Of a stretch of 64,000 bases of DNA, positions 21,409-33,552 are shown piece after piece. A program made the position numbers and the translations under genes. How positions within the stretch are numbered: position 1 is the stretch's first letter; each line of letters opens with the position of its first letter. Source of the stretch: Lojkania enalia (lineage: Eukaryota > Ascomycota > Dothideomycetes > Pleosporales); assembly GCA_010094045.1 (NCBI GenBank), contig ML986765.1, positions 34,146-98,145 of the forward strand, in the 5' to 3' direction. Below the pieces are notes generated by a model. The model was not told the DNA's origin. It worked only from the letters and a program-made list of their open reading frames with translations, and searched no databases.

Positions 21409-22573
21409 ATCAATAGGGTTCGGCCCGCCAAGCCCCATCAACCGACGCGTAGCGTACCAGTGAAGCAAACAGCCACAGATGCTAGACAACAGGTCCCTTT
21501 TCACGGGCGTCTATCGCGGATACGTGCCGATTGACGAGCATATAGAGAATCCAGCGCTATTATCAATTGTCGATAACGGTCCGTCTTGTTGATAAGTACC
21601 TAGCTTCTCTTCACTACCCAGCATCCGTCGATCCCATCATCCCAAACGTTCCAACAAACGACGACCAGCAAAAAAAAAAAAAAATCCCTTGCATCCACAG
21701 CCACACGCGAGCATATCTTTGAATAGCCTTAACTGTTCCGTGCCCACTAATTCCCATCAAACGCTCACTGCAGGAATCTTCCATCTCTTCGCATCCAACC
21801 TGGATAAATAGAACCTCCCACCATCGCCACCTATAAACAACGTGCCCAAACAACTCTAAAATTTACTTGATCATCATCGCTCCATGCTCGTTATGATACT
21901 TTCCAAACTCGCTACGCCCCGTTCCACGCCGTGTCAGACCTACCCACCACGAATCAATCCTCTACGAAGCATAAGATACTCTATTCCTATAGTGAGAAAC
22001 GCGCCTCATTTTACAATTCAAACTTTCATCAACTGAAATTATACATCAGGCCATTAATTAACTCGTATTACCATTCCCTAAAATTACTCAAAAAAAAAAT
22101 TAATGGAGAAAAAAAAGTGTGAAGAGAAATTATTATTCCCACGACCATAGAAACGCGCCTCGCGCCTCTTGCACGACACGCCCATACCACCCCACCGGGA
22201 TACCACCCCCCAGTGCGCGCGCCATATGCACCCAGTCTTGGCCCGAAAATCCCACACCCTCAAAGCTATGTCGCCGTGAACCCGGCGCTATCCGCTGTCA
22301 AAAATTCCGACGTGATGAAAATAATCCCACGATTAGACATTAGCCATCCATTCATTCGCCAACACCTCCGTACACCATTCACCGTTTCAATCGCCCTCCT
22401 GTCCGATCTAGATTACCTAAAGGAGGCTTCAGACAGCCATCTTGCACCCAACAGGGCCAAGCCACCTAGCCCAGCCTCCACCTTCACCTTCACCTCGCCT
22501 TGCACAGCTCCGTGATACCAACCACCCGCAGCAGTGCAACTACTCTCCATGGCTACCATAGTCCCATCCCTAC

Positions 22574-24138
22574 TCACCTCCTCTTCTCGTCCGAGAACCT
22601 CGGCGCCCCCTCTGGCACAGGAGGCGGCTGATAATTCCCTCTATGCCCATTAATCGGCGGTAAATCCTGGCCGATCGCATCCTCGTAGCTAGGCGGTGAA
22701 TCGTCGTACAGAGCCTGTGGGTGATTTGCCGGTACACCCTGCGCATGCGGGGACGCGCTCGCACCTGCGAATCCTTGGCCATCGACCGGTGTATGTGGCG
22801 CTTGGGCTAGTGTCTGAGGGGCGAGGCCGCCTTCTGTTGGCGGCTTGACTTTGAAGCCCTGGCTGGCTGTAGTGGCTTCTAGAAGAGCCTTTGGAGGCGC
22901 GACCCCCGAGAAGACTTTTACTGGCAATCTAAGAGGGAGGACGATTAGCTGGTCTTTGCCGTGCTCGTAAGAGCCGTAGCCTAGACCGACGCGCACTTCC
23001 AGTTCGTAGAAGCGCGAGAGATTGCATGTATGGAAGGTAGGTGCAACGGAGCTCGGAAGCGGTTTGCCGAACCAGTATTCTGGGTTGATGGGGACTTCTG
23101 TCCCTATGGGATCAGTTGGGGAGCCGATTGGAATGGCCATGTTGCTAAAACTAGCAATGATCCAGCTATTGGACTCTATGCGCTGCACTTCGTGCGCTTG
23201 CACTTTGGTGTATCCGATCAGCTCCACCTGCAGCATCTGCAGGTATACGTTCTTATTCCGCTCACTCATGTTCTTGACGAGGATCCTCAGTGGAAGATCT
23301 TTGTTGCATGTGATGATTGCAGGGTTTGGTAGACGCGCATCGACAGTAAATCTGGGTGTCGTGCTTGCAGCACCTGGCGAGATGGGTATGCTAGACGATG
23401 AGTCTTTCCTGTCGAAGAAGCCCTTCTTCTTGCCAGCCGCAACGCTATGCGCGTTCTCTAAAAACTGATGTGATCGCCTCGCATATGCTTCCCCGTCCAC
23501 CGCCGGCCGTGGGGGCTCAATGGGGAGGAATGTAAAGTTTGCTAGAGCGCGGGGGTTCTCTTTGAAGAACTGTGGTCGGTTTACCGTGACTTTCACGTAG
23601 TATCGGATCTCGGCTTCGCCGGGGAAGCTGTTGAGGGACGGCGGCAATGTCTGCTTGACGTGTCGCGTAGGCGTACAAGCTACTTCGAGGGCCATATTGG
23701 AGAACTGGACATTGGTGGACAGGCTATTATGCGGCTGGCAGACATTGTTCAGAGGAAGCTACATGTTGTTCAGATGTGACTGCGCGTGGGCGTACATCGA
23801 CCGGGACTGACCTTGAATTGGAATGGGTATTCATAATTGCCAGCATTGATTGTGTACGACGTCCTTGGATTCGCGAGCACTTGCTCTGGTGTCTGATTTG
23901 GAGGCCATACTATTTGTGTCTTGTACAGGATCTTATGAACCTCAAGCACCGGCCGCTGCTTCTCAGGCCGATCTGGTCGAATGGGTGCCAGCAGCCTGGT
24001 CCGAGATTCTCCCTCGAGTTTGACGATTATAGTGGCGATGCTGGAGGGATTCGGCACTCGCAGGGCCACCTTTCCCTGGATGATGTCTAGGTTGGTGTAG
24101 TGGGTATGGGGGTGCTCGAGGCTAATGGAGACGAGCAT
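22574..24138 (-). CDS. Arrestin-fold protein with C-terminal PPxY motif
   Basis: Exons 24138-23812 and 23758-22574 around a 53-nt intron encode 503 residues. The ATG at 24138 (MLVSISLEHPHTHYTNLDII) is preferred because the slightly longer frame starts with TTG. The N-terminal half has arrestin beta-strand signatures: GKVALRVPNPSSIATIIVKL, then YPFQFKLPLNN across the intron, then NMALEVACTP. The C-terminal half includes KNMSERNKNVYLQMLQVELIGYT. The tail is Pro/Gly-rich with SPPSYEDA (about 463-470), a PPxY motif that binds WW domains of Rsp5/Nedd4-type ubiquitin ligases. Fungal alpha-arrestins of this build act as adaptors for membrane transporter endocytosis or pH and nutrient signalling; its specific cargo is unknown. 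Confidence 0.85.
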
Positions 24139-24813
24139 GTTTGCTACCAAGGAAGGTCCAGAATGTGCCTGAGGACGATGAACGACATGACTACCGTCTT
24201 AATACAGGTTTCTGAAGAGTGTTTGCCCTTGGCAAGTACCAGCAAAGGATGATTGTAGTATCGGCACAGCCCAGAGACGCGTGTCAATAGTTTTGGTTGA
24301 AGATGACGATAGTCAAGAAGTCGGAGTTGGCGGAGGGGCATATTCTCTCGCCAGTTCCCCACGCCACACGCCACACGCCACAGGTTTGGTCTTCATAGGT
24401 CGGTATTGTAGTCATATCACGTTCAGGAGACTTATACAACGAGAGTGCGGCCGCAGTCAATTCACTGAATGCATACGGCGTAGTTTCTTTCTACATGTCA
24501 GAAGAGGTTGCGCCGTTTCCCCTGTCTTGGCTGGACGCGACTTTCAGCCCCCCTCCGCCCGCCCCTGATGCACAAAACTGGCGAACGGTCGCACAGCCAC
24601 AGCCACAGCTGCGGAAGGCCCTTGCAACAGTCCGTGAACTGTCGTTTTCAACCCTACAACGGGGTCCAGCACGATGCTATCAGAAACTGACCCCAGCTTT
24701 GGGCCAGGCGAACTCGTTGAAGGTGACGTGTCCTCGCAGTCTGCGTTTCAGGGGCCGAAATCTATCCCGTAGGAGTAATTTCGCAGAGAGGGTCGCAGAA
24801 TCGGCGAAATTAC
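24139..24813. other. Upstream region of the arrestin gene and 3' flank of the lipase gene
   Basis: About 675 bases with no supported gene. Frames on the plus strand here run antisense over the lipase 3' exons and show no family content. Confidence 0.5.
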
Positions 24814-26337
24814 TTAAAGGCCCTCTTTCGCCAGCATGTCTGTCATGTTCGTCTTCTGTCAGCGCACAGCCGGGCGTAAAAATTTTGTACAGGGTCCTGA
24901 AACTAACCAGCAATATCCAAGTAGAACGCTATGGCGTTGAAACTGCCTCGCTGTGAGATCTTGGACATTTCTAAAGAATAGCAACCAAATTACGTACTTC
25001 CTCTTACTCCCGCTAAGTTCCCAAAGCCACCATTTTAGTCGATTCGTCCAATTGATCAAATCTAGATGGCTGACGCCGACTAAAGTGCCTTGATATCGGC
25101 CCCATTTGCTCGAAGAGACGCTAGAGGTGTTAGGAAATGTACCTGCTAGAGCGCCTGCGGGCGCACCTGACCAATCCATCATTCATCCCGCCTTCAAGTC
25201 GCTTGATAATGCTGTGAGATGCGGCGAAAACCGACCAAGACGATGGCTCGAGGGACGCACCGTAGGAATAGTATCTGCAGCGGCGTGAGGGGGGCAAGAG
25301 CTGGGATGAAGAGCTGAGACCACTCACTTAACTCCGTCTACGTTCGACGTCTTGGGGTTGAAGTTCTCCTGCATGTATTGGCGAGTTAGCTGGGAAAACG
25401 CGCCTGTCTCAAACCCAAAGTACCCGAGGACTCTATACAATCTCTTGACCTGCATCGCTACACGGTTTCAGTAAGTGGGATCGAACAGTGAAAGGATCTG
25501 GCACATACGGCCGATGGAGTCAAGCATGTAGTCGGCAAATGCGGACCCTCGATGGGGCGAGGCAATCGTGGTCAGAGATTTCACCTTGAAATCGGCGGGT
25601 TTGAGGCGACTGATCATGTATCGCGAATCAAGTCCACTAGATGCGTTCAGTCGGTAGTTACTAGGGAGATATGATGTCTGTTACCCCTGTTGTGGTATTA
25701 GCTCCAGTACACGCAAGCTATTTCAAAGTTCTATACCATGCTATGTCTATATAAACAGTTAGCATGCTAACCAGTACCTTGAAAAGTATGCTGCTCATAG
25801 GGAGGAGCCAAAATGGGGGTTTTAAGAGAAATAATTACGCACGCTATAATGTTGACATTCTTACCCTCGACTTTGCTCCTGATGCTTTCGACAAGCTTCT
25901 CCGCTCGTGCCTCGATAGACCCCGAAGGAGGTACAGTGGCCGTATGTACCTCAATTCCCTTGGCTGTCAATGCATCGATTATTCCTCTCCAATATTGTAT
26001 TCTAGGGAAGTTTGGCCCTGCTAGGCGGAGCTCATCGAAGCCTAAAAGACCGTGCGCTAGAACAATGGCGTAGCGCTATATGCATTAGCAGAGGTAATTC
26101 ACATGAGAGATGAGTACAGACTGGAGACTCTGGTTGTAGTTAGCCTTTATTTTCTCATCTAGGAGGATTCCCCGTACGATAGTGATCGCGAATAAGAGCA
26201 TATTCATCCTCAATGACAGGCCCAACATCATGCAGTCGCGGGTCGTGTCGCAGCACTCTGCACGTACTAAAGTTATGCAAGGATGGCGACAGGCGCATAG
26301 ACGAGCGTAGGCACAATCGAAGATGAGGACTAATCAT
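24814..26337 (-). CDS. Alpha/beta-hydrolase fold triacylglycerol lipase, 11 exons including micro-exons
   Basis: Exons on the minus strand: 26337-26178, 26129-26122 (8 nt), 26075-25843, 25746-25737 (10 nt), 25686-25685 (2 nt), 25636-25509, 25457-25328, 25274-25167, 25120-24998, 24942-24908, 24839-24814. All phases agree; total 963 nt, 320 residues. All introns are GT-AG, 46-96 nt; most have CTAAC/CTAAT/CTGAC-like branch sites. The product contains IVLAHGLLGFDEL (oxyanion HG), AHSMGGLDSRY with nucleophile Ser about 136, SPHRGSAFADYMLDSIG, NDGLV with Asp about 256 and VGVSHLDLINW with His about 278: a full lipase triad. It ends FNAIAFYLDIADMLAKEGL. The N-terminus is Arg/Ser-rich and might be an organelle presequence. 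A 2-nt exon is extraordinary but needed to encode the second-to-last Gly of SMGG; a nested intron would give the same mRNA. Confidence 0.82.
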
Positions 26338-26855
26338 TGGACAGTAGGTTTCACAGACATGTTATGTTTACGCGATGGACGCGCGCTTTGATGGTTTAGA
26401 TCGAACCTGGAAAGGCGCCAGTGACGTAAGTAGCGGACAAGGGTCTACGATATCAATTCTGAGACCATTTACAATAGAGCCATGGTGATTGAGAACTATA
26501 ATACTGTTTCCATGCATTTATGCGTTTGGAACATGGACTCTAGAAGGTGTGTGACTTTCGAGACTTTAGAGATAGACGAAAATTCGCGCCCTAGCGGCCA
26601 TACGCCTAAGTGGTTGCCAGCCGTTTACGCATGAATCAGCAGAATATATCCCCTCGACTATAGTTGACTCTAATGTATTTTATAGTAATCAAGTATGAAC
26701 CTTCGAGAACCTGCATCTAACATGCAACACACCCTGACGTGGAAGTAGAGATGGTGCCCTATCAAATAGCCGCAACAAAGCGTCCCCGACCACAGGCCGC
26801 CGATGCCACACACGCACCGCCCTTGCAATAACAAACGCGTAACCGCGTTGACTCC
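26338..26855. other. Intergenic between lipase start and V-ATPase G stop
   Basis: About 520 bases with no reading frame of interest. It should hold the lipase promoter and the end of the V-ATPase G transcript. Confidence 0.5.
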
Positions 26856-27477
26856 TCACCTTGGAGGCTCCGGCTTGACATTGGTGACAGCTGTTAGCAG
26901 CTGTTCCACAACTTTGCCGCCGGACTTGTTCCCTATCTCCCCAATTTCCTTGACCTTGGCATCAGTCTCCTTCTTTGCGTCTTCTTCAGCTTTCTTGTTG
27001 CCAGAGCTATGCTACGTAGCAGTCAGCGTCATGCCTAATGTGCGTGTATGCACCTGGGAATAATCTATTGTGCAGCTGAATGGACACACCTCCTTCTCAA
27101 ACTTCTTAAATTCCTCTTCCTTGCCTTTTTTGTAATCGTCAATCTCCTTCTGTGCCTCGCTTCGGGCGTCCTTTACTCGCTTCGTGCGGTCTGAGGATGA
27201 GTTAGGTTAGGCAAGCACAGGCGAAGTGAGGTTTGCTACATTCTCGTGCTGTCTTGCGCATTAGTATTGACATACGAGCTAGGATTGCGATGCATGAATA
27301 CCTTTCTGTACAATCTTCTGGGCCTCTCGTTCGGCCTAGCAACTGCGTGAGCTTGACAGGTGTTTGAGTGGGCGGTGCGCCTTACGTCGAGGAGCGTTTG
27401 GATTCCGGCCGAGTTTTGGGCAGACTGCCGGAGTTAGGCGGGCCGGAAACTATTGAGCGAAGTAACATGCTCACCAT
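26856..27477 (-). CDS. VMA10: V-type proton ATPase subunit G, six exons with a 9-nt micro-exon
   Basis: Exons 27477-27475 (ATG only), 27424-27386, 27335-27302, 27248-27240 (9 nt), 27190-27090 and 27011-26856 give 113 residues, normal for subunit G. The product begins MSAQNSAGIQTLLDAEREAQ and continues KIVQKAREYRTKRVKDARSE, the conserved N-terminal helix. The AREY part is only obtained by splicing in the 9-nt exon CACGAGAAT between a 53-nt intron (TACTAAT branch site) and a 49-nt intron. The rest, EEEFKKFEKEHSSGNKKAEE and the C-terminal VEQLLTAVTNVKPEPPR, fits. Subunit G forms the peripheral stalk with subunit E and couples V1 to V0 in vacuolar acidification. Its promoter is shared with PET117 on the other strand. 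Confidence 0.93.
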
Positions 27478-27700
27478 CTTGCTGGGTCGGTACTGAACTC
27501 AGCTATCGGGGGTATCTTAATGCTAGAGGAGTGGTTGCTGGCGGAACCATAAGGTTGCAGGATGCTCAGAGCTACCGCCGCGGGCTGCCAGCCTTGGCAA
27601 ATGTGGCCCAAGCTCCTGCAGCTGTCAAAACTGTACATGCAACAGTCAGGCGATGCAACACCTCTCACAATTCGACGGACTCATTCATTGGCTCTTTACA
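27478..27700. promoter_or_regulatory. Bidirectional promoter, V-ATPase G and PET117
   Basis: Only 223 bases separate the two divergent start codons, so both promoters must lie here or in the coding flanks. It is GC-balanced; I see no clear TATA element. Both genes serve organelle energetics (vacuolar proton pump, cytochrome oxidase assembly), so co-regulation is plausible but inferred. Confidence 0.6.
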
Positions 27701-28056
27701 ATGTCGCGCGCGTCCAAGATTACGCTCGCAACGACATCGCTGAGTGCAATTGGCATTGTCATATTCGTGCATTATGCGCAACGCGCAGAACAGGCGGTAG
27801 GTGGCTCGTTCTACCTGCCGGAGCTCTTTGGCCATCTAGGCGCTCTCGACCCCATTGAAACGCACCTACTCATCGAATGCAGGCAATGCATGCCGGAGTC
27901 ATCCGAGACTACGAGCAGCAGCAGTTGAAGAGAGAGCGACAAGCCGACTTTGAAATGCAACGGGCTCTCGAAGAGGAGTATAGAAAAGTTCAGACAGTCT
28001 CGGACAGTGGAGGGCCTGCCCCGCCAGGCGGCAATACCAGTCAGAAGCGATTATAA
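27701..28056 (+). CDS. PET117: Cytochrome c oxidase assembly factor PET117
   Basis: Two exons (27701-27796, 27883-28056) around an 86-nt intron (GTAGGT to GCAG) give 89 residues. MSRASKITLATTSLSAIGIV begins a single N-terminal membrane helix that also serves mitochondrial targeting, followed by FVHYAQRAEQA, and across the intron MHAGVIRDYEQQQLKRERQ, the conserved charged helix of Pet117. The tail is short and Gly/Pro-rich. In yeast Pet117 acts with Pet191 and Cox15 in heme A supply and complex IV assembly at the inner mitochondrial membrane. Length and both domains match the family. Confidence 0.9.
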
Positions 28057-29617
28057 TATGGATAGATCATATATGATGGCTGTGATCACACCGGGGTGCT
28101 GCTGGCCCCCATACGGGCTGAACAGCCACAGCCATCTTTGTGTCCTCAGCCTTGTCGGTGCTCGGTGCCTGACGCCGCTCCCGGTTCCATCGACGTCAGA
28201 ATAGCCTTCTTGCGGACCTACAATTCTCCGATGGTATTACAAGAGAGAAGGAAACGCCGCGCTGAGTTAGGGTACGGAGGATTCAGCCTGGGGAGTGAAG
28301 TAGAGTATTCAACAGTCCAGAACCTGACTTACACACCAAGTCAGTCATCGCAGTTTCAATAGTTCGGCAACAACCACGAGCGCGACCTTCGGCCTTGGCA
28401 TTGAGCGTTGCACAAGGACATCAGGATGTTAGGAAATAAGTAACGGTATACCTGGGTAAACAGGTGAATAAAATAAAATGATGACGGCTGATCCTTCCGC
28501 CCACTTGTAAGAACTATGGCATGAACTGTTGGGTTTGTCGCAGCTCTGTGATTCAGATCCTTCGTGGCTGAGACAGCTACCCGTCGCTGATCTTCCCTGG
28601 GCTTGCTGTGCCTGTTCCTCCACATTTTCCGTTTGTTAATCCGGGGTGGGGCGCAAGAGGCGGGTGATAATTGATAATCGCCGCTTGTGCCAGCCGAAGG
28701 AGATGAGATCCATGACTTTACCGTTAATTGAGATGCATAGTATTAGCATGCGCCTGTAGCGGCTTCACTTTTGGTCGTCCCATGGAGCGTTCACCCGTCG
28801 ATATCCAACATCATTTGATACAATACGGGCAGAATTCCGGGTTGGCGGGCCATCTGTGGCTGAGGTGATGTTGCGGTAGTGGTTTGCATCATCAACTCGC
28901 TAGGAATCGAGGCTAATACGGATATACGGCGCCGTTTGCAAAGGCAAATCGCCACGAGACAATAATGTGACAAATGATAACCATGTTCGTCGTTTGTTCT
29001 GAGAGACTTCGATGCAGATCCTGGGGTAGAAATGGTGTGGCTGTTGCGGATGAAGTCATGCAGAGGGACCTGCGGCAAGGTACTTGTGATTTTGCTCAAG
29101 AAGGCTGTGATAGCCACATCCACCTCGATGCATCCGGCTTCATCTGAAATTTCGAGATAAGAGCAGCGTTTCTTTGCTACTCTCAAAATATTGCCGCCTA
29201 TTTATCCCGGGAAGGGCCACGGAATTCGGCGGTCGTCCTTATTGAGCGCATGCTCTTGGCGATATCCGCGCTATGTTGCTCAGCGCTATGAAAGGATGTG
29301 ATTGGTTCGGGGGGTGCTAAGCCTGCCTAGGCAGGGTCTTGAGATCCGCTGTAACATAGAAAAGCACACCCCTCCTTGTGTTTCTCTCTTTCACTCTCGT
29401 GTTTTCCTCCAAGCAAAATTTAGAAATCCTTCATATCAAGTTACATTCGCAGCAAATACTTCGGGAGCCACGCTAGTTGCAATCAAAGCGCGCTTGCAAT
29501 TCCGGATTGCCACATATCAGTAGCCATTACTGGCATACGTACCACACAGCCGTCAACCTTAAGTCCGGCTGTCTCACATAGACACACAGACACACAGACA
29601 CGCACACAGTTAGCATC
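28057..29617. other. Intergenic, about 1.5 kb, no supported gene
   Basis: A minus-strand frame at 28791-29186 and a few smaller ones exist but show no family content. A CACACAGA microsatellite at about 29577-29608 lies in the leader of the gene starting at 29618. Confidence 0.45.
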
Positions 29618-30482
29618 ATGAGGGTATCACAGTACTTTGCCTACTGCTTTGCTGCTATATCGGTCATCAACGCCACATCGCTCCCCGAGACCGACGCACT
29701 AGACAGACTTGAAGCCCATGCTGCGAGCGGCCCGCGCTCCGACATTCTCTCGCCGGATAATGCGCTCAAGAAGCGAAAAGGTGGCGGCGGAAGAGGGGGT
29801 GGTGGAGGTAAGTCTCGCAGGCCATATCACTTGCACACCAATCACGCTCATGCTTTCCATAGGAGGTGGAAGGTCGTCTGGGGGCGGAAGTGGAGGCGGA
29901 GGCGGAAGGACGAGTCCATCATCGAACGCCGGAGGAGCAACACGGGCCGGGTCAGGGGCGCCTAGAAGGTTCGGAGGAGGCGCTTATTACGGAGGAGGTG
30001 CCACTGTTCCCTACCAGTCTGGCAGAAAAAGCACTGGAGGACTTTTTCCAGGAGCACTCCTTGGTGCTGGAACGGCGGCCCTTATCTTTCCCGGCCTTTG
30101 GCTATGGAGCGTCTATCCTTATTACCTTCACCCATACAGGTTTTACAACGAAACTTTCCAGAATGCCACTACCCGGGGTCTAAACCAGACTCTTCCAGTG
30201 GTTTGTCTCTGCGAGGAGTTCAGTGTATGCGGTTGCGATAATAATAACAGCACTCAATATTTGGACGATCTTGTCGGAAATGGCAGCTATGCTGCTCTGA
30301 ATAAGAGCTTGGTTACCGTTTCAATTGTCAATGATTCCCAGCAAGCCCTCGTTATCAACGGAACGCTTCCCAATGGGACAACGGCGCCGGGTGGCACTGA
30401 TGTTGCCCCTAACCTCAGAGTCGGGCTATCTGGATATTGGATAATGGGCGTCATGTTCCTCTACGCGATTGTTTTCTTGTAA
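29618..30482 (+). CDS. Glycine-rich secreted or GPI-anchored surface protein (DUF7732-like)
   Basis: Two exons (29618-29807, 29863-30482) around a 55-nt intron (GTAAGT to CATAG) give 269 residues. Layout: signal peptide MRVSQYFAYCFAAISVINAT; charged segment ending in KKRK; a long Gly/Ser/Arg-rich stretch; a hydrophobic patch LLGAGTAALIFPGLWLWSVY; a small domain with CLCEEFSVCGCDNNNSTQYL and VGNGSYAALNKSLVTV; and a C-terminal hydrophobic tail suited to GPI attachment. Several N-glycosylation sequons (NET, NQT, NST, NGS, NKS, NGT) fit an extracellular location. The Cys/Asn-rich domain resembles a widespread fungal domain of unknown function that I recall as DUF7732; that name needs checking. 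Function unknown, probably cell-wall or surface. Confidence 0.75.
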
Positions 30483-32467
30483 ACCTTAGACTTACGACTT
30501 CATAATTTGGTATATTCTTATAGAAGGCTGTGCATGGCTGGCGTTTCGGCACAGTGTTCCTCTCACGAGGTCCATTGCACAGGGCTCGATTTTCTGATTC
30601 TTCTTATACCCAGACGGCTCAGTCGTTCCAGGCGTTTCGTACATATTAGATATCGAAGATTTCTAGATCATTTGCATACCATTCTCATAACAATTCTTGG
30701 ATACGAGGTCTTCGCCTCACTATTCCTCCCCCTTTCCTTTTTACTATTTTTCCCACTCATCTATTCTTGTTGTATGCTCCTTCTAGATGTTATAGCAACC
30801 CCTGCCCGATCCTGCCTGTGCCCCACCAACCGCCATTTTCTGCAGGCAGCCAAGGTTCCTAGCTATGTAACCAATTGGCTCTGCAGCAGACACGGCATTC
30901 ACTCTAAACCCCAAACTTCGGACTCACGCCGCGATCAATCATCCTTCGCTTCACTGTCCGTCACCCATAGTCCCCGGGCACCGTTCTCTTCGTCCCGCAG
31001 CAAGTTGCCGGGGCATTGCAAACAACCGCTCCGATTACACCCTGGCCCCAGCAGTAAAAGTCGGTAACGATGGTGGTGACGATGGATTGTCAGAGCCTAG
31101 TTTGACATGTCGGCATGCACAAGCCACCATTGCGCAATGCAGGTGTTCACCGGCTTTTGAATCCTTGCGGCCTTTTCCGTCCCGGCACTCCTCTTGGGAA
31201 CGACAGCGCCAATCGCATTTTTGCTCGGGAATAGCGGCGATGAGAGCATGTCCATATCGGCCTACGGGGAATCCTTCGAGAGAAGTGCGGTTCAGCGTCA
31301 CCGGGTCCAAGGTGGTCACCTCTACACTTGCAAACAGCAGGCAACAGTGGCCGATTGAACATGCCTGCTTCGTCTCGGGCGGATTCGCCAACTGTCATCA
31401 AACCTTATTGTCGAACGAAGTCACGTTCCTGCCCCAGTTCAGCTAAGATATGGGATGAGCGCGCACATTAACTGGTGAGCATTACAGTGGGGCACTTTCC
31501 ATTGTTTCCCGCCTAGGTAAGCAATTCAAGGTCTAACAAGGCGACGAGAGTGTAGCCAAATGGTCCTCCTGTTTGCGCCTACAAGTGTACGGCAAGGTTC
31601 GGTGCGAGCGCTTTCGGCTAGCGCAATAGCGTATACTAATGAACCGTGATCACGAGAGTGCCTCGATATTTCTGTCATAGGGAAATTCCAACGGAGACGA
31701 GTAGCGGTCACGATTACCAGATATTTTTAACTGTGTGTTGGTGCAACTACAGGACTTAATATCCTCGAGTGGAAAGAGACTAATCATCCCGAGCCAACTT
31801 GAAGCCAATATAGGCATCGTCGAGTCTGCCTTATTGGCATCTCTCGGCTTGAAAAGTTCCCCCGGGGGCCAAATCCTGATGACACAGACTGTGCAGACGT
31901 GAGACAACACTTTCCTGAAACAAAGAACGACGTCGTCATTGCACTAACATGGACTTGGTATTTCCCCCCCCCCCCCCTGAGGAGGTCCGAATAATCAACC
32001 GCGAGTGCCGACGTCGATGAGATCAAAGGGGAAGCGCGTTCGCGAGGGGGGAGTGAGACACTGCGGACCGCCGCCACGTGGGTCTTGAAACGGGAGGGCG
32101 CATAGGGCTGCAGGTTGCCAACGCTTGTAAGCTGACAAGATGCAAAAGAGCCAGATGAGAGGCCCTTGTATGTGATAATGCTCCGGATCGCGGTTGTGCG
32201 ACCAAGACTGGGGAAGAAAAAAATTCCACGAAATCGAGCGATTCCCAGGCACCTGCGGTGGCTCTGTGCCAGAGCGTATCCCGACCGCCTCTTCTCGCCT
32301 GTGCGGGCGCCGGGAGGCGGCGCAAGGTCCGTGGTGGAGTCGTTTGCTGCTCCTGCTCGGCGCTGTGCGAAGCGAACAGCAGACTCAGCTGGTCAGCCGT
32401 GAGTGAACGAGATGGATGGATAGAGCAGTCAATGTGTTGCTGTGATCAGCGACGACGACAACGATGA

Positions 32468-32488
32468 CGAGCGAGCGAGCGAGCGAGA
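32468..32488. repeat. (GAGC)n microsatellite
   Basis: About five tandem GAGC/GCGA units between a GAC-rich stretch and unique DNA. Confidence 0.8.
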
Positions 32489-33552
32489 CATGCTACTGGC
32501 CCTCCACGAAGCTCGTCACTTGCTGGCGACTACTGGCGAAGCACGATCGATCATATTCCCAATTCTGAAGCCGACGACATTGCCCATGGATGCGGCGTGG
32601 ACGTGGACGTTCGGCGGCGGATGACGCGCGCCCTACAATTACCTAAACGAGCTGCAGTCACGTTACCTACCGACGACGCCCGAACGAGGTAAGGGAGCGG
32701 CGCGGCCAGTCGTCCACCTCTCCTCCATCATCTCCATCATCACCACCGTCAGGACGCCAGGACACGGAGGGCAGCATCGCCTCTGTCTCGGAACCGGCGC
32801 ACGCAATAATGGGGCGCCCGTCCAGCCCAGTGCCCGCGAGGGTCGCTATCGACAAGGAGGGACCTTGAAACAGCGCGCAGCCGGCGAGCAACCGAGGCGT
32901 GGATGGTGGATGCAGATGGATTGCGGGTGATGAGTAACCCTCATCGTCCTGTCAGCACTCAACTATGCTCTCGGCCACAGACACACACACTGCCCCCTCC
33001 CCTTTCCCCCGACTCTGCCGCACCGAGCGCTGCGCTTGTCCTCTATTCCAAGAGCCTGGCTTACCCCGAACCCCCGGGCTGTCAGATCCGAGCAGGGGTT
33101 TCATCGATCTCGCGGCACCTGCAATCGCTGCACCGCTCTGCACCGTGGCACCATGCCATCATGGCTCCTCTTCTGCACGACACGCCCGCCGAGCATGGGC
33201 TTGGGCATGGGCATGAGCATGGACATGGTCCGACGGCATCACATTGCGCTCCCTGCGCTGCGCGGGGCCCTGCCACAAGACTGCAATCCATCGCAAGGAC
33301 GTCCAGCAGTATTCTGCCTCTTCCTCTTCCTAGGCAAACAGCATGCTGCATGCGCGCCCGTTGACTGCGCTGCCAGACGCAATCCAACTGTCGAGCACCC
33401 GCCAATGGGACCGCTCCCTACAGTGATCGACCCCAGCTGAAAGAGCCTCCAAGATCGAACCACACGCCCACCCCATGCCGCTCGCTGCCGCAGCCGAACT
33501 TGTCCACCTCCACGGTCTATTCTCTCCCTAGACGTGTATACTAACGGCCATT

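Larger units (their letters stand above)
20369..22573. other. Gene-free 2.2 kb with a duplicated block
   Basis: No gene is supported. The main structure is a diverged direct duplication, listed separately. An A run lies at 21669-21683. The right end (21.9-22.5 kb) is AT-rich and then CA/CC-rich and should hold the 3' end of the arrestin gene. Confidence 0.45.

Noticed and set aside
28791..29186. 131-codon minus-strand frame
   Set aside because: No family similarity; no supporting start context or neighbour exon.
30507..31067. 186-codon plus-strand frame after the surface protein
   Set aside because: Composition resembles translated 3' flank; no domain.
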